Origin: Mycolicibacterium goodii
GTDB taxonomy: Bacteria; Actinomycetota; Actinomycetes; Mycobacteriales; Mycobacteriaceae
Direction of reading: 5' to 3'
Length of the DNA stretch: 64,000 bases
Assembly (NCBI RefSeq): GCF_022370755.2
Contig: NZ_CP092364.2
Span: forward strand, 1,488,001-1,552,000
The translations under genes and the position numbers were made by a program. The notes beneath the pieces are model-generated. The model did no database searches, was not told where the DNA came from, and saw nothing but the letters and a program-made list of their open reading frames with translations. Positions 8,345-18,214 of this stretch are shown one piece after another (position 1 is the stretch's first letter; every line of letters begins with the position of its first letter).

Positions 8345-10402
8345 TCATCGCGGGCGATTCGGAACACTCCAGCGATCGCGCAGTGAGCGTGGTGCGGGTC
8401 GCGTGGGAGGCTGGACACGTGGAGGGCGCACCGTCCGGATCGGCGTCGTGGGCGCGTGAGGTGACATGCCGTGGGGCGCGGTGTCGGTCGCCGCATCGGG
8501 CACGACGGCATTCTGGCGCCGCAGTTCCTCGTCGATTCCGTCGGACAGCCGTCCGAGATACCCGATGAGGGCGGCGACATCGCCGTCGTCCCAGCGGGCC
8601 ACGATTGACTCCAGTCGCGAGATGTTGAGCGTGCGCTGGCGTTCGAAGGTTGCGCGACCCCTCGATGTGAGCGCGAATCGCGGAGGAGCGGCCCGGTCTG
8701 TGTCGGGGAGCCGGCTCACCATGCCGTCGCGGATGAGGGCGGAGATCCGTTCGTCGACGGCCCCGGTCGGGCTGTCCACCTGGCGCGCGAGCTCGTTCAA
8801 CGTCAGCGCCTGGGCAGCGCCGAGGTAGGAGGCGATGACGTAGTCACCGCGGTCGAGCCGGTGCGGAGTCGAGGGGATCTGCAGCGCGACCGCGGCCTGG
8901 CGGCCGAGTGCGGTGAGCACGTTCTCAAGTCGCTGCGCCCTGCGGCGGGTGGGCACGGGCGCCAGCACGGGTTCGACCGCGGACGGCGCGGGTGCGGGCA
9001 CCGACGTGGGGATCGTCATCGCGATGACGGCCGCGACGAGCGCCGCGCAGCCTGCGATGAGCATGGCGGTTCGGAACGCCGTGAGCGACGGGAAGGCGTG
9101 CCCGGCGACCACGACTGTCATCTGCGCGAGGACGGCGCTCGTGACCGCACTGGAGGTCGAGGTGCCCAGTGATCGCGCCAAGGAATTGATGCCGTTGGCG
9201 GCCGCGGTCTCCGACACGGGCACGGCGGAGTTGATCAGCGTCGGCAGCGCGGCGAAGGCGAAGCCGACACCGGTGCTGCAGATGACCCCGAAGACGAGAA
9301 TGCCTGCCGGCGAGCCGAGCAGCTGCGTGCCGCCCAGGTATCCCACGGCGATGATGACCGCTCCGAGGATGAGCGTGAACCGTGGTCCGCGCGCCGCGAT
9401 GACTCGACCGGCGATCGGGGACGTGGCCATCATCGCCAGGCCGCCGGGCGCCATCCACAGTCCGGCCATCACCATCGACTGCCCCAGTCCGTAGCCGGTC
9501 ATCGTCGGCATCTGAAGCAGTTGTGGACCCAGCAGACTGGTGCCGAACATGCCGAAGCCGATCGCGATGGAGGCGAGGTTTGTCAACAGCACCGGCCGTT
9601 TGAGCGTGGTGCGCATGTCGACGAGCGGTGTGGGTGCACGGTACTGCCACCAGCCGAACGCCACGAAGACGACGACGGATCCGATCAGCAGTCCCAGTGT
9701 CGTCGGGCTGGTCCACCCCCAGCTGGCGCCCTTGGAGATCGGCAACAGCAGCAGGAGAAGTGCCGCACCAAGTCCGAGCGCGCCCAGGACGTCGAACCGG
9801 CCCATCGACGCCGACGGCACGATGTCGGGGACGAGGGTGGCGAACAGGATGCACGACATCAGTCCGAGGCCGGCGGCACACCAGAACAACGCGTGCCAGC
9901 TCAGGTGCTCGGCGATGACCGCGGACATCGGCAGGCCGAGCGCGCCGCCGACGCCGAGCGAGGCACTCACCATTCCCATTGCGCCGCCCACCCGGTCGGC
10001 CGGAAGGGCGGCCCTCAGCACGCTGATGCCGAGCGGAATAACCGGTGCGCCGAAGCCCTGAAGGCCGCGACCGATCACCAGCGGTGCCAGTGAGCTCGTC
10101 ATGGCGGCGACAACCGATCCGGCCGTGAGGATCACCGCGCACACGACGAGGATCCGTTTGGGACCGAACATGTCTCCGAGCCGGCCGAACATCGGTGTGG
10201 CGACGGCACCGGTCAGCAGGGTGGCGGTGACCGCCCATGACGCGTCCGCCGGCGTCGTGCCCAGTAAATCGGGCAGTTGGGGGACGAGCGGCACCACCAG
10301 CGTCTGCATCAACGACACGGCGACGCCTGCCGCGGCCAGAACCGCGATCAGCAGGCCCCCGCCCTTCGGCGGTGCCGGGCGTTCGGTCATCTGCACGGAC
10401 AT
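8345..10402 (-). CDS. MFS drug/siderophore-type transporter fused to C-terminal MarR-like domain
   Basis: 685 residues from ATG 10402, preceded by AAGGGGG. The first about 480 residues form 14 hydrophobic segments of the DHA2 (QacA/EmrB) type, with an R-x-x-Q-G-like motif (GRGLQGFGAPVIPLG) and GRLGDMFGPKRIL after helix 2. Residues about 510-640 form a winged helix of MarR type (LTLNELARQVDSPTGAVDERISALIRDG across two blocks, then RFALTSRGRATF). A Pro/Arg-rich tail ends the protein. The fusion would put a DNA- or ligand-binding domain on a membrane exporter. An IdeR-like box lies about 80 nt upstream, suggesting iron control. Substrate unknown. Confidence 0.85.
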   Translation of the reverse strand: MSVQMTERPAPPKGGGLLIAVLAAAGVAVSLMQTLVVPLVPQLPDLLGTTPADASWAVTATLLTGAVATPMFGRLGDMFGPKRILVVCAVILTAGSVVAAMTSSLAPLVIGRGLQGFGAPVIPLGISVLRAALPADRVGGAMGMVSASLGVGGALGLPMSAVIAEHLSWHALFWCAAGLGLMSCILFATLVPDIVPSASMGRFDVLGALGLGAALLLLLLPISKGASWGWTSPTTLGLLIGSVVVFVAFGWWQYRAPTPLVDMRTTLKRPVLLTNLASIAIGFGMFGTSLLGPQLLQMPTMTGYGLGQSMVMAGLWMAPGGLAMMATSPIAGRVIAARGPRFTLILGAVIIAVGYLGGTQLLGSPAGILVFGVICSTGVGFAFAALPTLINSAVPVSETAAANGINSLARSLGTSTSSAVTSAVLAQMTVVVAGHAFPSLTAFRTAMLIAGCAALVAAVIAMTIPTSVPAPAPSAVEPVLAPVPTRRRAQRLENVLTALGRQAAVALQIPSTPHRLDRGDYVIASYLGAAQALTLNELARQVDSPTGAVDERISALIRDGMVSRLPDTDRAAPPRFALTSRGRATFERQRTLNISRLESIVARWDDGDVAALIGYLGRLSDGIDEELRRQNAVVPDAATDTAPHGMSPHAPTTPIRTVRPPRVQPPTRPAPRSLRDRWSVPNRPR

Positions 10403-10479
10403 GACGCTGCCCCCTTCGAAGATCGGTGTGAGAGCCGAGTGCGGCCGGATACGGCTCAACGGAGGGTCGAAACCTTACG

Positions 10480-10498
10480 CTAAGATAGCCTAACTAAT
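10480..10498. promoter_or_regulatory. Candidate IdeR/DtxR iron box
   Basis: The 19 bases CTAAGATAGCCTAACTAAT match the IdeR consensus TTAGGTTAGCCTAACCTAA at 13 positions, including an unbroken core TAGCCTAAC. It sits upstream of the minus-strand MFS-MarR gene in the 301-nt gap before the plus-strand cutinase gene and could serve either. The rest of the gap shows no clear feature. Confidence 0.5.
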
Positions 10499-10703
10499 CA
10501 AATCGTGGGACGTGCCGCCCTGCGGTGGGTGATCGAGCGGTTGAGCAACGCCGAAAGCGCCCTCGGCAATCCCATTGCCCCGTATTTGCTCACGTGGCGT
10601 ACATCACTTGATCTTGGCGGAATCGGACACCCCCGGCCGTCATTGATGCAAGTAACAGCCACCGCAACGAGGCGAGGGCAAACGAGACAGAGGGGCCGAA
10701 GTC

Positions 10704-11474
10704 ATGAGCACGTCAAAACCAGCCCGCGAGCCGAACATAGTCGCCAAGGCGGCACGGTCGGCGATCTTCCCGGTTCTCGCGTTGGCCGGCATCGTGTTCG
10801 GCATGTTGGCAGGGCCGACCGCGATCGCGAGCGCAGCGGACAACGCGTGCGCCGACGTCGAGGTCGTTTTCGCCCGTGGAACCTTCGAGGCGCCCGGGGT
10901 CGGTGCGACCGGACAGGCCTTCGTCGACGCGCTGCGCGACCGGTTGCCCGGCAAGAGTGTGGACGTGTACGCCGTGAACTATCCGGCTTCGCTGGACTTC
11001 GCGCAGGCCGCCACCGGAATCGCCGACGCCAGCAACCGGATCCAGGCGGTCGCGGCGCAGTGCCCGAACACCGAGATCGTGCTGGGCGGCTACTCGCAGG
11101 GCGCGGCCGTCGCGGGCTACACCACCACGAGCAGCCTGCCCGCCGGGTACACCCTGCCGGCGGGGATCAGCGGCCCCATGCCGCCGGCGATCGCATCGCA
11201 CGTCGCCGCGGTGGTGCTGTTCGGAACCCCGGAGAGCTGGGTGGTGAACCTGGCCGACCGCAACGCGCCGCCCATCACGATCGGCGCGCCGTATGTCGCC
11301 AAGACCGTGCAGCTGTGCGCCACGGGTGATCCGGTGTGCTTCCCGGGTGGGTTGGACCGCGCCGCGCACAGCGCGTACAAGACCAACGGCATGGCGGTTC
11401 AGGCCGCGGACTTCGCGGCCCGCCAGATGTCCGGCCAGTCGGCGACGCTCGTGCAGACCGCGGGCACGGCATAG
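10704..11474 (+). CDS. Secreted cutinase-family serine esterase
   Basis: 256 residues from ATG 10704 after AGAGGGG. Signal peptide about residues 1-45, with a basic start, a hydrophobic run IFPVLALAGIVFGML and a likely cut after ASA. The mature protein begins with the conserved CADVEVVFARGTFE block. The nucleophile is in GYSQG (about residue 133), the Asp in CATGDPVC and the His in RAAHSAY, completing the triad; four cysteines suit two disulfides. Mycobacterial cutinase-like proteins hydrolyse lipid or cutin esters outside the cell. Confidence 0.92.
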   Translation: MSTSKPAREPNIVAKAARSAIFPVLALAGIVFGMLAGPTAIASAADNACADVEVVFARGTFEAPGVGATGQAFVDALRDRLPGKSVDVYAVNYPASLDFAQAATGIADASNRIQAVAAQCPNTEIVLGGYSQGAAVAGYTTTSSLPAGYTLPAGISGPMPPAIASHVAAVVLFGTPESWVVNLADRNAPPITIGAPYVAKTVQLCATGDPVCFPGGLDRAAHSAYKTNGMAVQAADFAARQMSGQSATLVQTAGTA

Positions 11475-11550
11475 AAACCAGGTGTGAGACGCGCGGCGCG
11501 CGGGCCCTTGGCGGGGTGCCCGGCGCCGCGCGCCGCTACCGTGGGAAGCC

Positions 11551-13068
11551 GTGACAGCTCAGCGACAAGTGGACGCCGACTTCCTCGGCCTGCCCCGCCA
11601 CGAACTGGCGGACGCGGCGCTCTCGGCCGCGGTCGCGGCCGGCGCCAGCTATGCGGATCTGCGGATCCACCGCATCACCACCGAGATCATCCAGCTGCGT
11701 GACGGGGAGCTGGAGACCTCGGTGATCGACCACGAGATCGGGCTGGCCGTGCGGGTCATCGTGGACGGTACGTGGGGTTTCGCGTCCAACGCCGAACTCG
11801 CCCCGCAGGTCGCCGCGGAGACGGCCCGGCGCGCCGTCGCGGTCGCGACGGCGCTGGCGCCGCTCAACGGGGAACGCATCGAACTCGCGGCCGAGCCGGT
11901 CTACACCGACGCGACGTGGGTGTCGGACTATCGCGTGGACCCGTTGAGTGTGTCCGCGGCCGACAAGATCGCGGTGCTCGACGACTACTCCGGGCGGCTG
12001 CTCGCGGCCGACGGCGTGGATCACGTCTCGGCGGGGGTGCACTCGGTCAAGGAGCAGACGTTCTACGCCGATACGTTCGGTTCGTCGATCACCCAGCAGC
12101 GGGTGCGCGTGCTGCCGACGCTGGAGGCCGTCGCCGTCGACTCGGCGGCCGGCTCGTTCGAGACCATGCGCACTCTCGCACCGCCCATGGGCCGCGGCTG
12201 GGAGGCCGTGACCGATGCCGATGTGTGGGACTGGGCGGGCGAGCTGGCCGAGTTGCCGACGCTGCTGGCCGAGAAGACCAAGGCCCCATCGGTCGTCGCG
12301 GGTCCCACCGATCTGGTGATCGATCCGTCGAACCTGTGGCTCACCATTCACGAATCCATCGGCCACGCCACCGAATACGACCGTGCGATCGGGTACGAGG
12401 CCGCGTACGCGGGCACGTCGTTCGCCACCCCGGACAAGCTCGGCACCATGCGCTACGGCTCCGAGGTGATGAACGTGACCGCGGACCGCACCGTCGAACA
12501 TGGCTTGGCGACGGTCGGATTCGATGACGAGGGCGTGCAGGCGCAGAGCTGGGATCTGGTGCGCGACGGCATCTTCGTCGGCTATCAGCTCGACCGGGTG
12601 TTCGCCCCGCGGCTCGGCAAGGCCCGTTCGAACGGCTGCTCGTACGCCGATTCAGCCCATCACGTGCCGATCCAGCGGATGGCCAACGTCTCACTGCAAC
12701 CCGCCGCCGAGGATGTGAGCACCGACGATCTGATCTCGCGTGTGACCGACGGCATCTACATCGTCGGCGACAAGAGTTGGTCCATCGACATGCAGCGCTA
12801 CAACTTCCAGTTCACCGGACAGCGGTTCTACCGGATTCGCAACGGTCGCCTCGACGGGCAGATCCGCGACGTCGCCTATCAGGCCACCACCACCGACTTC
12901 TGGGGTTCGATGGAAGCCGTGGGCGGGCCGTCGACGTGGCGTCTCGGCGGTGCCTTCAACTGCGGCAAGGCGCAACCCGGTCAGGTCGCACCGGTCAGCC
13001 ACGGCTGCCCGAGTGCGCTGTTCCGCGGCGTCAACGTGCTCAACACCCGAACGGAGGCCGGACGATGA
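11551..13068 (+). CDS. tldD: TldD-type metallopeptidase
   Basis: 505 residues from GTG 11551. The metal-binding HESIGH motif, typical of the HExxxH signature of TldD, lies near residue 267. A conserved block with SNGCSYADSAHHVPIQRM and IYIVGDKSWSIDMQR follows. TldD forms a heterodimeric zinc protease with TldE (PmbA) that processes peptides such as microcins and modified peptides and clears unfolded peptides. The stop overlaps the ATG of the next gene (ATGA), matching the known TldD/TldE pairing. Confidence 0.93.
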   Translation: MTAQRQVDADFLGLPRHELADAALSAAVAAGASYADLRIHRITTEIIQLRDGELETSVIDHEIGLAVRVIVDGTWGFASNAELAPQVAAETARRAVAVATALAPLNGERIELAAEPVYTDATWVSDYRVDPLSVSAADKIAVLDDYSGRLLAADGVDHVSAGVHSVKEQTFYADTFGSSITQQRVRVLPTLEAVAVDSAAGSFETMRTLAPPMGRGWEAVTDADVWDWAGELAELPTLLAEKTKAPSVVAGPTDLVIDPSNLWLTIHESIGHATEYDRAIGYEAAYAGTSFATPDKLGTMRYGSEVMNVTADRTVEHGLATVGFDDEGVQAQSWDLVRDGIFVGYQLDRVFAPRLGKARSNGCSYADSAHHVPIQRMANVSLQPAAEDVSTDDLISRVTDGIYIVGDKSWSIDMQRYNFQFTGQRFYRIRNGRLDGQIRDVAYQATTTDFWGSMEAVGGPSTWRLGGAFNCGKAQPGQVAPVSHGCPSALFRGVNVLNTRTEAGR

Positions 13069-14426
13069 TCGGCGCACAACAAGTCGTCGACATCGCACTC
13101 GGCGCGGCCGATCCGGGCACGGAGACCATCGTGCTGGTCACCGACCGCGCCGATGCGTCGCTGCGCTGGGCGAACAACTCGATGACCACCAACGGTGAAA
13201 CCGTCGGACGCACCACCACTGTCATCTCGATCGTGCGGCGCGGCGAGAAAGCCCATGTCGGATCGATGCGCACCAGCGAGGTCGACCCCGCCGTGATCCC
13301 CGACCTGGTCGCGGCCGCGCAGCGGGCCGCCCTGGCCGCGCCGGAGGCCCGCGATGCCGCACCGCCGCTGCCCGCGGACGGCGCGCCCGGCGACTGGGAC
13401 GCCCCGGTGCCCGGCACCGGTGCGCACGTGTTCACCGGCATCGCCGGTGATCTCGCCAAGGCCTTCCGCGGTGCCGATCAGCTCTACGGGTACGCCCGCC
13501 ATGTGTTGGAGACGACGTTCGTGGCCACCTCGAACGGCCTGCGTCGGCGCCACACCCAGCCGACGGGGTCGGTGGAGATCAACGCCAAACGCAACGGGGC
13601 CAGCGCGTGGGCGGGCGTGAGCACGGCGGATTTCGTTGATGTCCAGGTGGATTCGCTGCTCGACGATCTTTCGTTGCGGCTGGGTTGGGCCGAGCGCACG
13701 GTCGAACTGCCCGCCGGGCGTTACGAGACGCTCATGCCGCCGTCGACCGTGGCCGACATGATGATCTACCTGACGTGGACCATGGACGGCCGCGGCGCGC
13801 ACGAGGGACGCACCGCGTTGTCGGCACCGGCCGGAACCCGGGTGGGGGAGAAGCTCACCGACCTGGGGCTCACGCTGTACTCCGACCCGTTCGCCGAACC
13901 CCTTGCCTGCCAACCGTTCGTCGCGGTGCCCAGTTCGTCGGAGCGGGTGTCGATCTTCGACAACGGCATGGACATCGGGCGCGTCGACTGGATTCGCGAC
14001 GGCGTGATCAACGCGCTGGCGTACCCGCGCGCGGCGGCGGCCGAATATGGCACCCCGATCACCGCGCCCGCCGACAACCTCCTGATGACCGGTGGCACCA
14101 CAGAACTGGCAGACATGATCGCCGCCACCGAACGCGGACTGCTGCTGACCACGCTGTGGTACATCCGCGAGGTCGATCCCACCGTGCTGCTGTTGACGGG
14201 TCTCACCCGCGACGGCGTGTACCTCATCGAGGACGGTGAGGTCACCGCGGCGGTCAACAACTTCCGGTTCAACGAGAGCCCGCTCGATCTGCTGCGGCGG
14301 GCGACCGAGGCCGGCATCAGCGAGCGCACCCTGCCGCGCGAGTGGGGGGACTGGGCGACCAGAGCCGCGATGCCGACGCTGCGTATCCCCGATTTCCACA
14401 TGTCGTCGGTGAGTCAGGCGCAATGA
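13065..14426 (+). CDS. tldE: TldE/PmbA-type partner of TldD peptidase
   Basis: 453 residues from ATG 13065, translationally coupled to tldD. It has the PmbA/TldE fold (LRWANNSMTTNGETVGR at the N-terminus, SERVSIFDNGMDIGRVDWIRDG and TTLWYIREVDPTVLLLTGLTRDG near the C-terminus, in blocks) and no HExxxH, as expected for the subunit that helps bind substrate. Length and gene order are normal. Confidence 0.92.
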   Translation: MIGAQQVVDIALGAADPGTETIVLVTDRADASLRWANNSMTTNGETVGRTTTVISIVRRGEKAHVGSMRTSEVDPAVIPDLVAAAQRAALAAPEARDAAPPLPADGAPGDWDAPVPGTGAHVFTGIAGDLAKAFRGADQLYGYARHVLETTFVATSNGLRRRHTQPTGSVEINAKRNGASAWAGVSTADFVDVQVDSLLDDLSLRLGWAERTVELPAGRYETLMPPSTVADMMIYLTWTMDGRGAHEGRTALSAPAGTRVGEKLTDLGLTLYSDPFAEPLACQPFVAVPSSSERVSIFDNGMDIGRVDWIRDGVINALAYPRAAAAEYGTPITAPADNLLMTGGTTELADMIAATERGLLLTTLWYIREVDPTVLLLTGLTRDGVYLIEDGEVTAAVNNFRFNESPLDLLRRATEAGISERTLPREWGDWATRAAMPTLRIPDFHMSSVSQAQ

Positions 14427-14435
14427 GATAGCGCG

Positions 14436-15134
14436 ATGAGCGGCCAGATCGACGCGGCGCAGCGGCAGTTCGTGGCCTATGGGCCGTCGTACTGGATCGC
14501 GATCGCGGTGTTCGTGAGCGTGGCGGCATTGCTCGTCTGGCTCGGGCGCAGACAGTCCGGACGCCAGGCGCGCATACTGGGGCGGGTGCTCGGCGGGGTG
14601 ACCGCCGCGATCTATGTCGCGATGCTGTTGTACACGTGGATCCCGCCGACCCTGGAACGGTCGGTGCCGCTGCGGTTGACCGATCTTGCCACCGTCGTCG
14701 GGGCATACGCGTTCTGGTCCCAGCGACAGTGGGCGTTCGAGCTCACCTACTATTGGGGCCTGACGCTCAGCGCGCAGGCGCTGATCTCACCTGTGCTCAA
14801 GAGTCCGGACTTCCCCCACTACGAGTTCCTGGCGTTCTGGTCGATCCACCTGCTCGTGGTGTGGGCCGCGATCTACCTGTGCTGGGGTCGCGGCATGCGT
14901 CCGTCGTGGCGCAGCTACCGGTTCGCCGTGGCGGTGACCGCGGTGTGGGCCGCGGCCACCATGGCGTTCAACGGCATCGCCGGCACCAACTATGGATTCC
15001 TCAACGCCAAGCCTGCGACGGCGTCGCTGCTCGACGTGCTGGGCCCGTGGCCGGTGTACGTGTTCACGGCGAGCGGCTTGGTGCTCATCGTGTGGGCACT
15101 CATGACGTGGCCGTGGGAATCTCGCCGGGAGTAG
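14436..15134 (+). CDS. YwaF-like (TIGR02206 type) integral membrane protein
   Basis: 232 residues, about six to seven transmembrane helices. Family features are the FVAYGPSYWIAI start, the charged ER-SVPLRLTDLATV segment and FLAFWSIHLLVVWAAIYL. A late NGIAGTNYGFLNAKP motif is followed by LLDVLGPWPVYVF. The function of this family is unknown. It starts 10 nt after tldE and its end overlaps the convergent permease gene by 35 nt. Confidence 0.85.
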   Translation: MSGQIDAAQRQFVAYGPSYWIAIAVFVSVAALLVWLGRRQSGRQARILGRVLGGVTAAIYVAMLLYTWIPPTLERSVPLRLTDLATVVGAYAFWSQRQWAFELTYYWGLTLSAQALISPVLKSPDFPHYEFLAFWSIHLLVVWAAIYLCWGRGMRPSWRSYRFAVAVTAVWAAATMAFNGIAGTNYGFLNAKPATASLLDVLGPWPVYVFTASGLVLIVWALMTWPWESRRE

Positions 15135-16587
15135 CCGTCTGGTCGCGGCCCGCCAGCCGGTCGTCCCACACCTGCAGCACGGCCGCGGGGGTGCGGGTGG
15201 TCGCGAGGCTCACCACCACGTAGGCAACCAGGCTGGTCGCCAGACCCCAGTAGATCGGGTCATTGGCCAGCACGTCGCCGACGATGGCCATCGTGCCCAA
15301 AGTCACCACGGTGCCGACGCCCATCGCGACGAGCGCACCGGTACCGGTCGCCCGCTTCCAGACGAACCCGCCGAGGATCGGCACCAGCAGGCCCCCGACG
15401 AGGATGTCGTAGGCGATGGTCAGCGCGCCCACGACGTCGTTGAGCAGGGCCGCGATGACGATCACGATGATGCCGAGCACCACCACGTAGCGGCGGTCGG
15501 CATGCACCTCGAGACTCGGGTCGTTCGTGGTGGTCTCGGCGCGGCGGCCGATGAGGCGCAGCAGCAGCGGGCGGACATCGGTGCGCGCGACGGTCGCGGT
15601 GGCGATGAGCGCACCCGAGGCCGTCGACATCATCGCCGCGACCGCGGCCGCCAGCACCAGACCGCTGATGCCAACGGGGAGAATCGTTTCCGCGATCTGC
15701 GCGTAGACGTCGTCCTTGGCTTCCACGTCGGGCAGGAAGGTCGACGCGGCCGCACCGATCAGCGCGCCCGCCACGCCGTAGGCGACGCAGTACAGGGCCG
15801 CGGCCGTGCCGCCCCATTTGGCGACCTGCGGTGAGCGCGCGGTGAACACGCGCTGCCAGATGTCCTGTCCGATCAGCATTCCGAAGCTGTAGACCACGAA
15901 GAACGTGATGATGGTCTCGGTGCCGATGGCGGTCAGGCTGAACACCGCGTCGCCCGCACGTTCGCGGATGCCGTCGATTCCGCCGGCCCGGTTCCACGTG
16001 AACGGCAGCAGCAAGAGGAACACGCCGATCGTCTTGAGGATGAACTGCACCATGTCGGTGAGCGTGATCGACCACATGCCGCCGATCGACGAGTACAGCA
16101 TGACCACGGCCCCGCCGATGAGCACCGAAATCGTTCGACCCGTGCCGAACAGCACGTTGAACACCGTCGCGTAGGCGATCGTGGAGGTGACCGACAGCAT
16201 CAGTGTGTAGGCGACCATCACCACCCCCGAGGCCGAGGTCGCGTCGACGCCGTAGCGCAGGCTCAGCATCTGCGCGACCGTGTACACCTTCAGACGTTGG
16301 ATGCGGCCGGCGAACAGCAGGCTCAGCGCCAGCAGGCCGACGGCGATCGCGACCACCAGCCACATACCGGACAGGCCCCACTTGTAGCCGAGGCCAACGC
16401 CGCCGACGGTCGAGGCGCCGCCGAGCACCACCGCGGCCATGGTGCCGGTGTAGAGGGTGGGGCCAAGACGTCGTCCGGCCACGAGGAAGTCGGCCGAATC
16501 CTTGGTGCGGGTCTTGCCCCAGAAGCCGAACGCCAGCATGGCGATCAGGTAGACGGTGACGATGGCGATATCGAGCGGTTTGCCCAC
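15100..16587 (-). CDS. Sodium:solute symporter (SSS family)
   Basis: 495 residues from GTG 16587, which begins five bases after the stop of the TPP enzyme. About 13 transmembrane segments; the first residues KPLDIAIVTVYLIAMLAFGFW, in two parts, and AGRRLGPTLYTGTMAAVVLGGASTVGGVGLGYKWG, in parts, are typical of SSS. It is the last gene of the cluster NCS1 permease - ureohydrolase - TPP decarboxylase - SSS, so it probably imports an amino acid or guanidino compound used by these enzymes. Confidence 0.88.
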   Translation of the reverse strand: MGKPLDIAIVTVYLIAMLAFGFWGKTRTKDSADFLVAGRRLGPTLYTGTMAAVVLGGASTVGGVGLGYKWGLSGMWLVVAIAVGLLALSLLFAGRIQRLKVYTVAQMLSLRYGVDATSASGVVMVAYTLMLSVTSTIAYATVFNVLFGTGRTISVLIGGAVVMLYSSIGGMWSITLTDMVQFILKTIGVFLLLLPFTWNRAGGIDGIRERAGDAVFSLTAIGTETIITFFVVYSFGMLIGQDIWQRVFTARSPQVAKWGGTAAALYCVAYGVAGALIGAAASTFLPDVEAKDDVYAQIAETILPVGISGLVLAAAVAAMMSTASGALIATATVARTDVRPLLLRLIGRRAETTTNDPSLEVHADRRYVVVLGIIVIVIAALLNDVVGALTIAYDILVGGLLVPILGGFVWKRATGTGALVAMGVGTVVTLGTMAIVGDVLANDPIYWGLATSLVAYVVVSLATTRTPAAVLQVWDDRLAGRDQTATPGEIPTATS

Positions 16588-16591
16588 GATG

Positions 16592-18214
16592 TCATTCCTT
16601 CGGTGGGAGGTGGGTGGGGGCGAACATCTGCAGGACGGCGGGCAGCACGATGACTGTCGGGCCGTCGCTGGAGAACGAGTCCGCGACCAGGTCACCGACG
16701 GTGTCGGTGGTCGCGGTGTGGGCGGGAATGCCGAAACTGGCTGCCAGACGTGCGAAGTCGGGCCTGGCCAACTCGGTGGCGGTCGCGGCGCCGAACTCCG
16801 CGGTCATGTACTCCCGCAGGATCCCGTAGCCGCCGTCGTCGACGATGAGCCACGTGATGTCGGCGTCGTGCTGGCGCGCGGTGGCGAGCTCGGCGATCGA
16901 GTACATCGCGCCGCCGTCCCCGGACACCGCGAGCGTGCGTCGCCCGGTGGCGATCGCCGCGGCCAGCGCGGCCGGGAAGGCGAAGCCGAGACCGCCTGCG
17001 CCCTGCGCGGAATGGAATTCACCCTGCTGCGGGTCCCAGGCCGACCACGCCCAGTACCCGGCGATGGTCATGTCCCAGAACGTGTGCGTGGTCGACGGCA
17101 CCGCCGTCCGCAGATCCGCCATCAACTTCTGCTCGATGGCGAGGTCCTGTGCCGAGAGTCGGTCCTGCACCGCTGTTCGCAGTGCCCCCGCGATGCGTGC
17201 CCCCTCGGCGTTGTCCCGCGGGTCGACACGCGCAGTCAACGCGGTCAGGGCCTGCGCGGCGTCGGCGTGGATCGCCAGCGCCGGGTGATTGGCCTGCAAC
17301 ACACGGGCTTCGGCGTCGACATGGATGAGCTGACCACGCGGTGCGAACGTGAAGTAGTTGCTGGTGACCTCGCCCATCGCGGTGCCGGCCGCGACCAGCA
17401 CGTCGGCGTCTTCGAGCAGTTCTGTGGTGTGACGATCCTCGATCCACGAGGCCGCCGACAGCGGATGGTCGAACGCGATGGCGCCCTTGCCGCCGACCGT
17501 GGACACCACGGGGGCGCCTAGTGCCTCGGCGAACGCGACCAGTGCGGCCGGTCCGCCGGGGGAGCGCCGCACCCCGCCACCGGCGAGGATCACGGGTCGC
17601 TGCGCGCGGTTGAGCAGATCCGCTGCGGCATCGACCAGTTCGGGGCGCGGGGCCCGGAAGGTAGGCGTCGCGGTCAGCGTGGTCACCGGCGGCACCGTGG
17701 TGGGCTCGGTCAGCACATCCTGCGGGATCTCGACCCACACCGGCCCGGCCGGCGCCGACAGCGCCAGTTCGTAGGCGTCGGCGATGAGGCTCGGGATCGC
17801 CGCGGCTTCTCGCGCCACGGCCGTGCTCTTGGTGACGTTGGCGGCGCTGGCCTTCTGATCGTCGAGCTGGTGCAGCATGCCGCGGCGTAACCCCATGCCG
17901 TCGCGGGGAACCTGGCTGGCGATCACCAGCACCGGAACTCCGGTGGCGTACGCCTCCTGCAGCGCGCCAAGGGCGGTCAACGCGCCGGGCCCCGTCGACA
18001 GGAACAGCACGCCGACCTCCCCGGTGACGCGGCTGTAGCCGTCGGCGCCGAACGCCGAATTGTTCTCCACTCGCGAACTGATGAAGGTCAGCTTGCTGCG
18101 GCGGATCGCGTCGAACAGGCCCAGCGCGTTCTGGCCGGGAATTCCGAACACGTGCGAGACACCCAGTGCGGTGAGGGTTTCGACGACCACATCACCACCA
18201 TTGCGGCCGGTCAT
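16592..18214 (-). CDS. Thiamine-diphosphate-dependent decarboxylase (acetolactate-synthase-like, possibly 2-ketoarginine decarboxylase)
   Basis: 540 residues from ATG 18214. The N-terminal Pyr domain has HVFGIPGQNALGLFDAI and the catalytic Glu in SRVENNSAFGADGYSR. A middle NAD-like domain follows (PVILAGGGVRRS). The C-terminal PP domain has the ThDP motif GDGGAMYSIAELATARQHDADITWLIVDDGGYG, in blocks. The start overlaps the ureohydrolase stop (TGATG). Next to a guanidino-hydrolase, the best guess is an AruI-type 2-ketoarginine decarboxylase rather than an anabolic IlvB; no small IlvN subunit is nearby. Confidence 0.85.
   Translation of the reverse strand: MTGRNGGDVVVETLTALGVSHVFGIPGQNALGLFDAIRRSKLTFISSRVENNSAFGADGYSRVTGEVGVLFLSTGPGALTALGALQEAYATGVPVLVIASQVPRDGMGLRRGMLHQLDDQKASAANVTKSTAVAREAAAIPSLIADAYELALSAPAGPVWVEIPQDVLTEPTTVPPVTTLTATPTFRAPRPELVDAAADLLNRAQRPVILAGGGVRRSPGGPAALVAFAEALGAPVVSTVGGKGAIAFDHPLSAASWIEDRHTTELLEDADVLVAAGTAMGEVTSNYFTFAPRGQLIHVDAEARVLQANHPALAIHADAAQALTALTARVDPRDNAEGARIAGALRTAVQDRLSAQDLAIEQKLMADLRTAVPSTTHTFWDMTIAGYWAWSAWDPQQGEFHSAQGAGGLGFAFPAALAAAIATGRRTLAVSGDGGAMYSIAELATARQHDADITWLIVDDGGYGILREYMTAEFGAATATELARPDFARLAASFGIPAHTATTDTVGDLVADSFSSDGPTVIVLPAVLQMFAPTHLPPKE

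Noticed and set aside
8209..8568. Plus-strand frame starting in ATGA overlap with ECF sigma gene 1, possible anti-sigma
   Set aside because: The translation lacks a ZAS or other anti-sigma motif, becomes Arg/Ser-rich and overlaps the MFS gene for over 200 nt; most likely chance.
8861..10093. Plus-strand open frames antisense to the MFS-MarR gene
   Set aside because: They are shadows produced by GC-rich codon bias; translations are Arg/His/Gln-rich without motifs.
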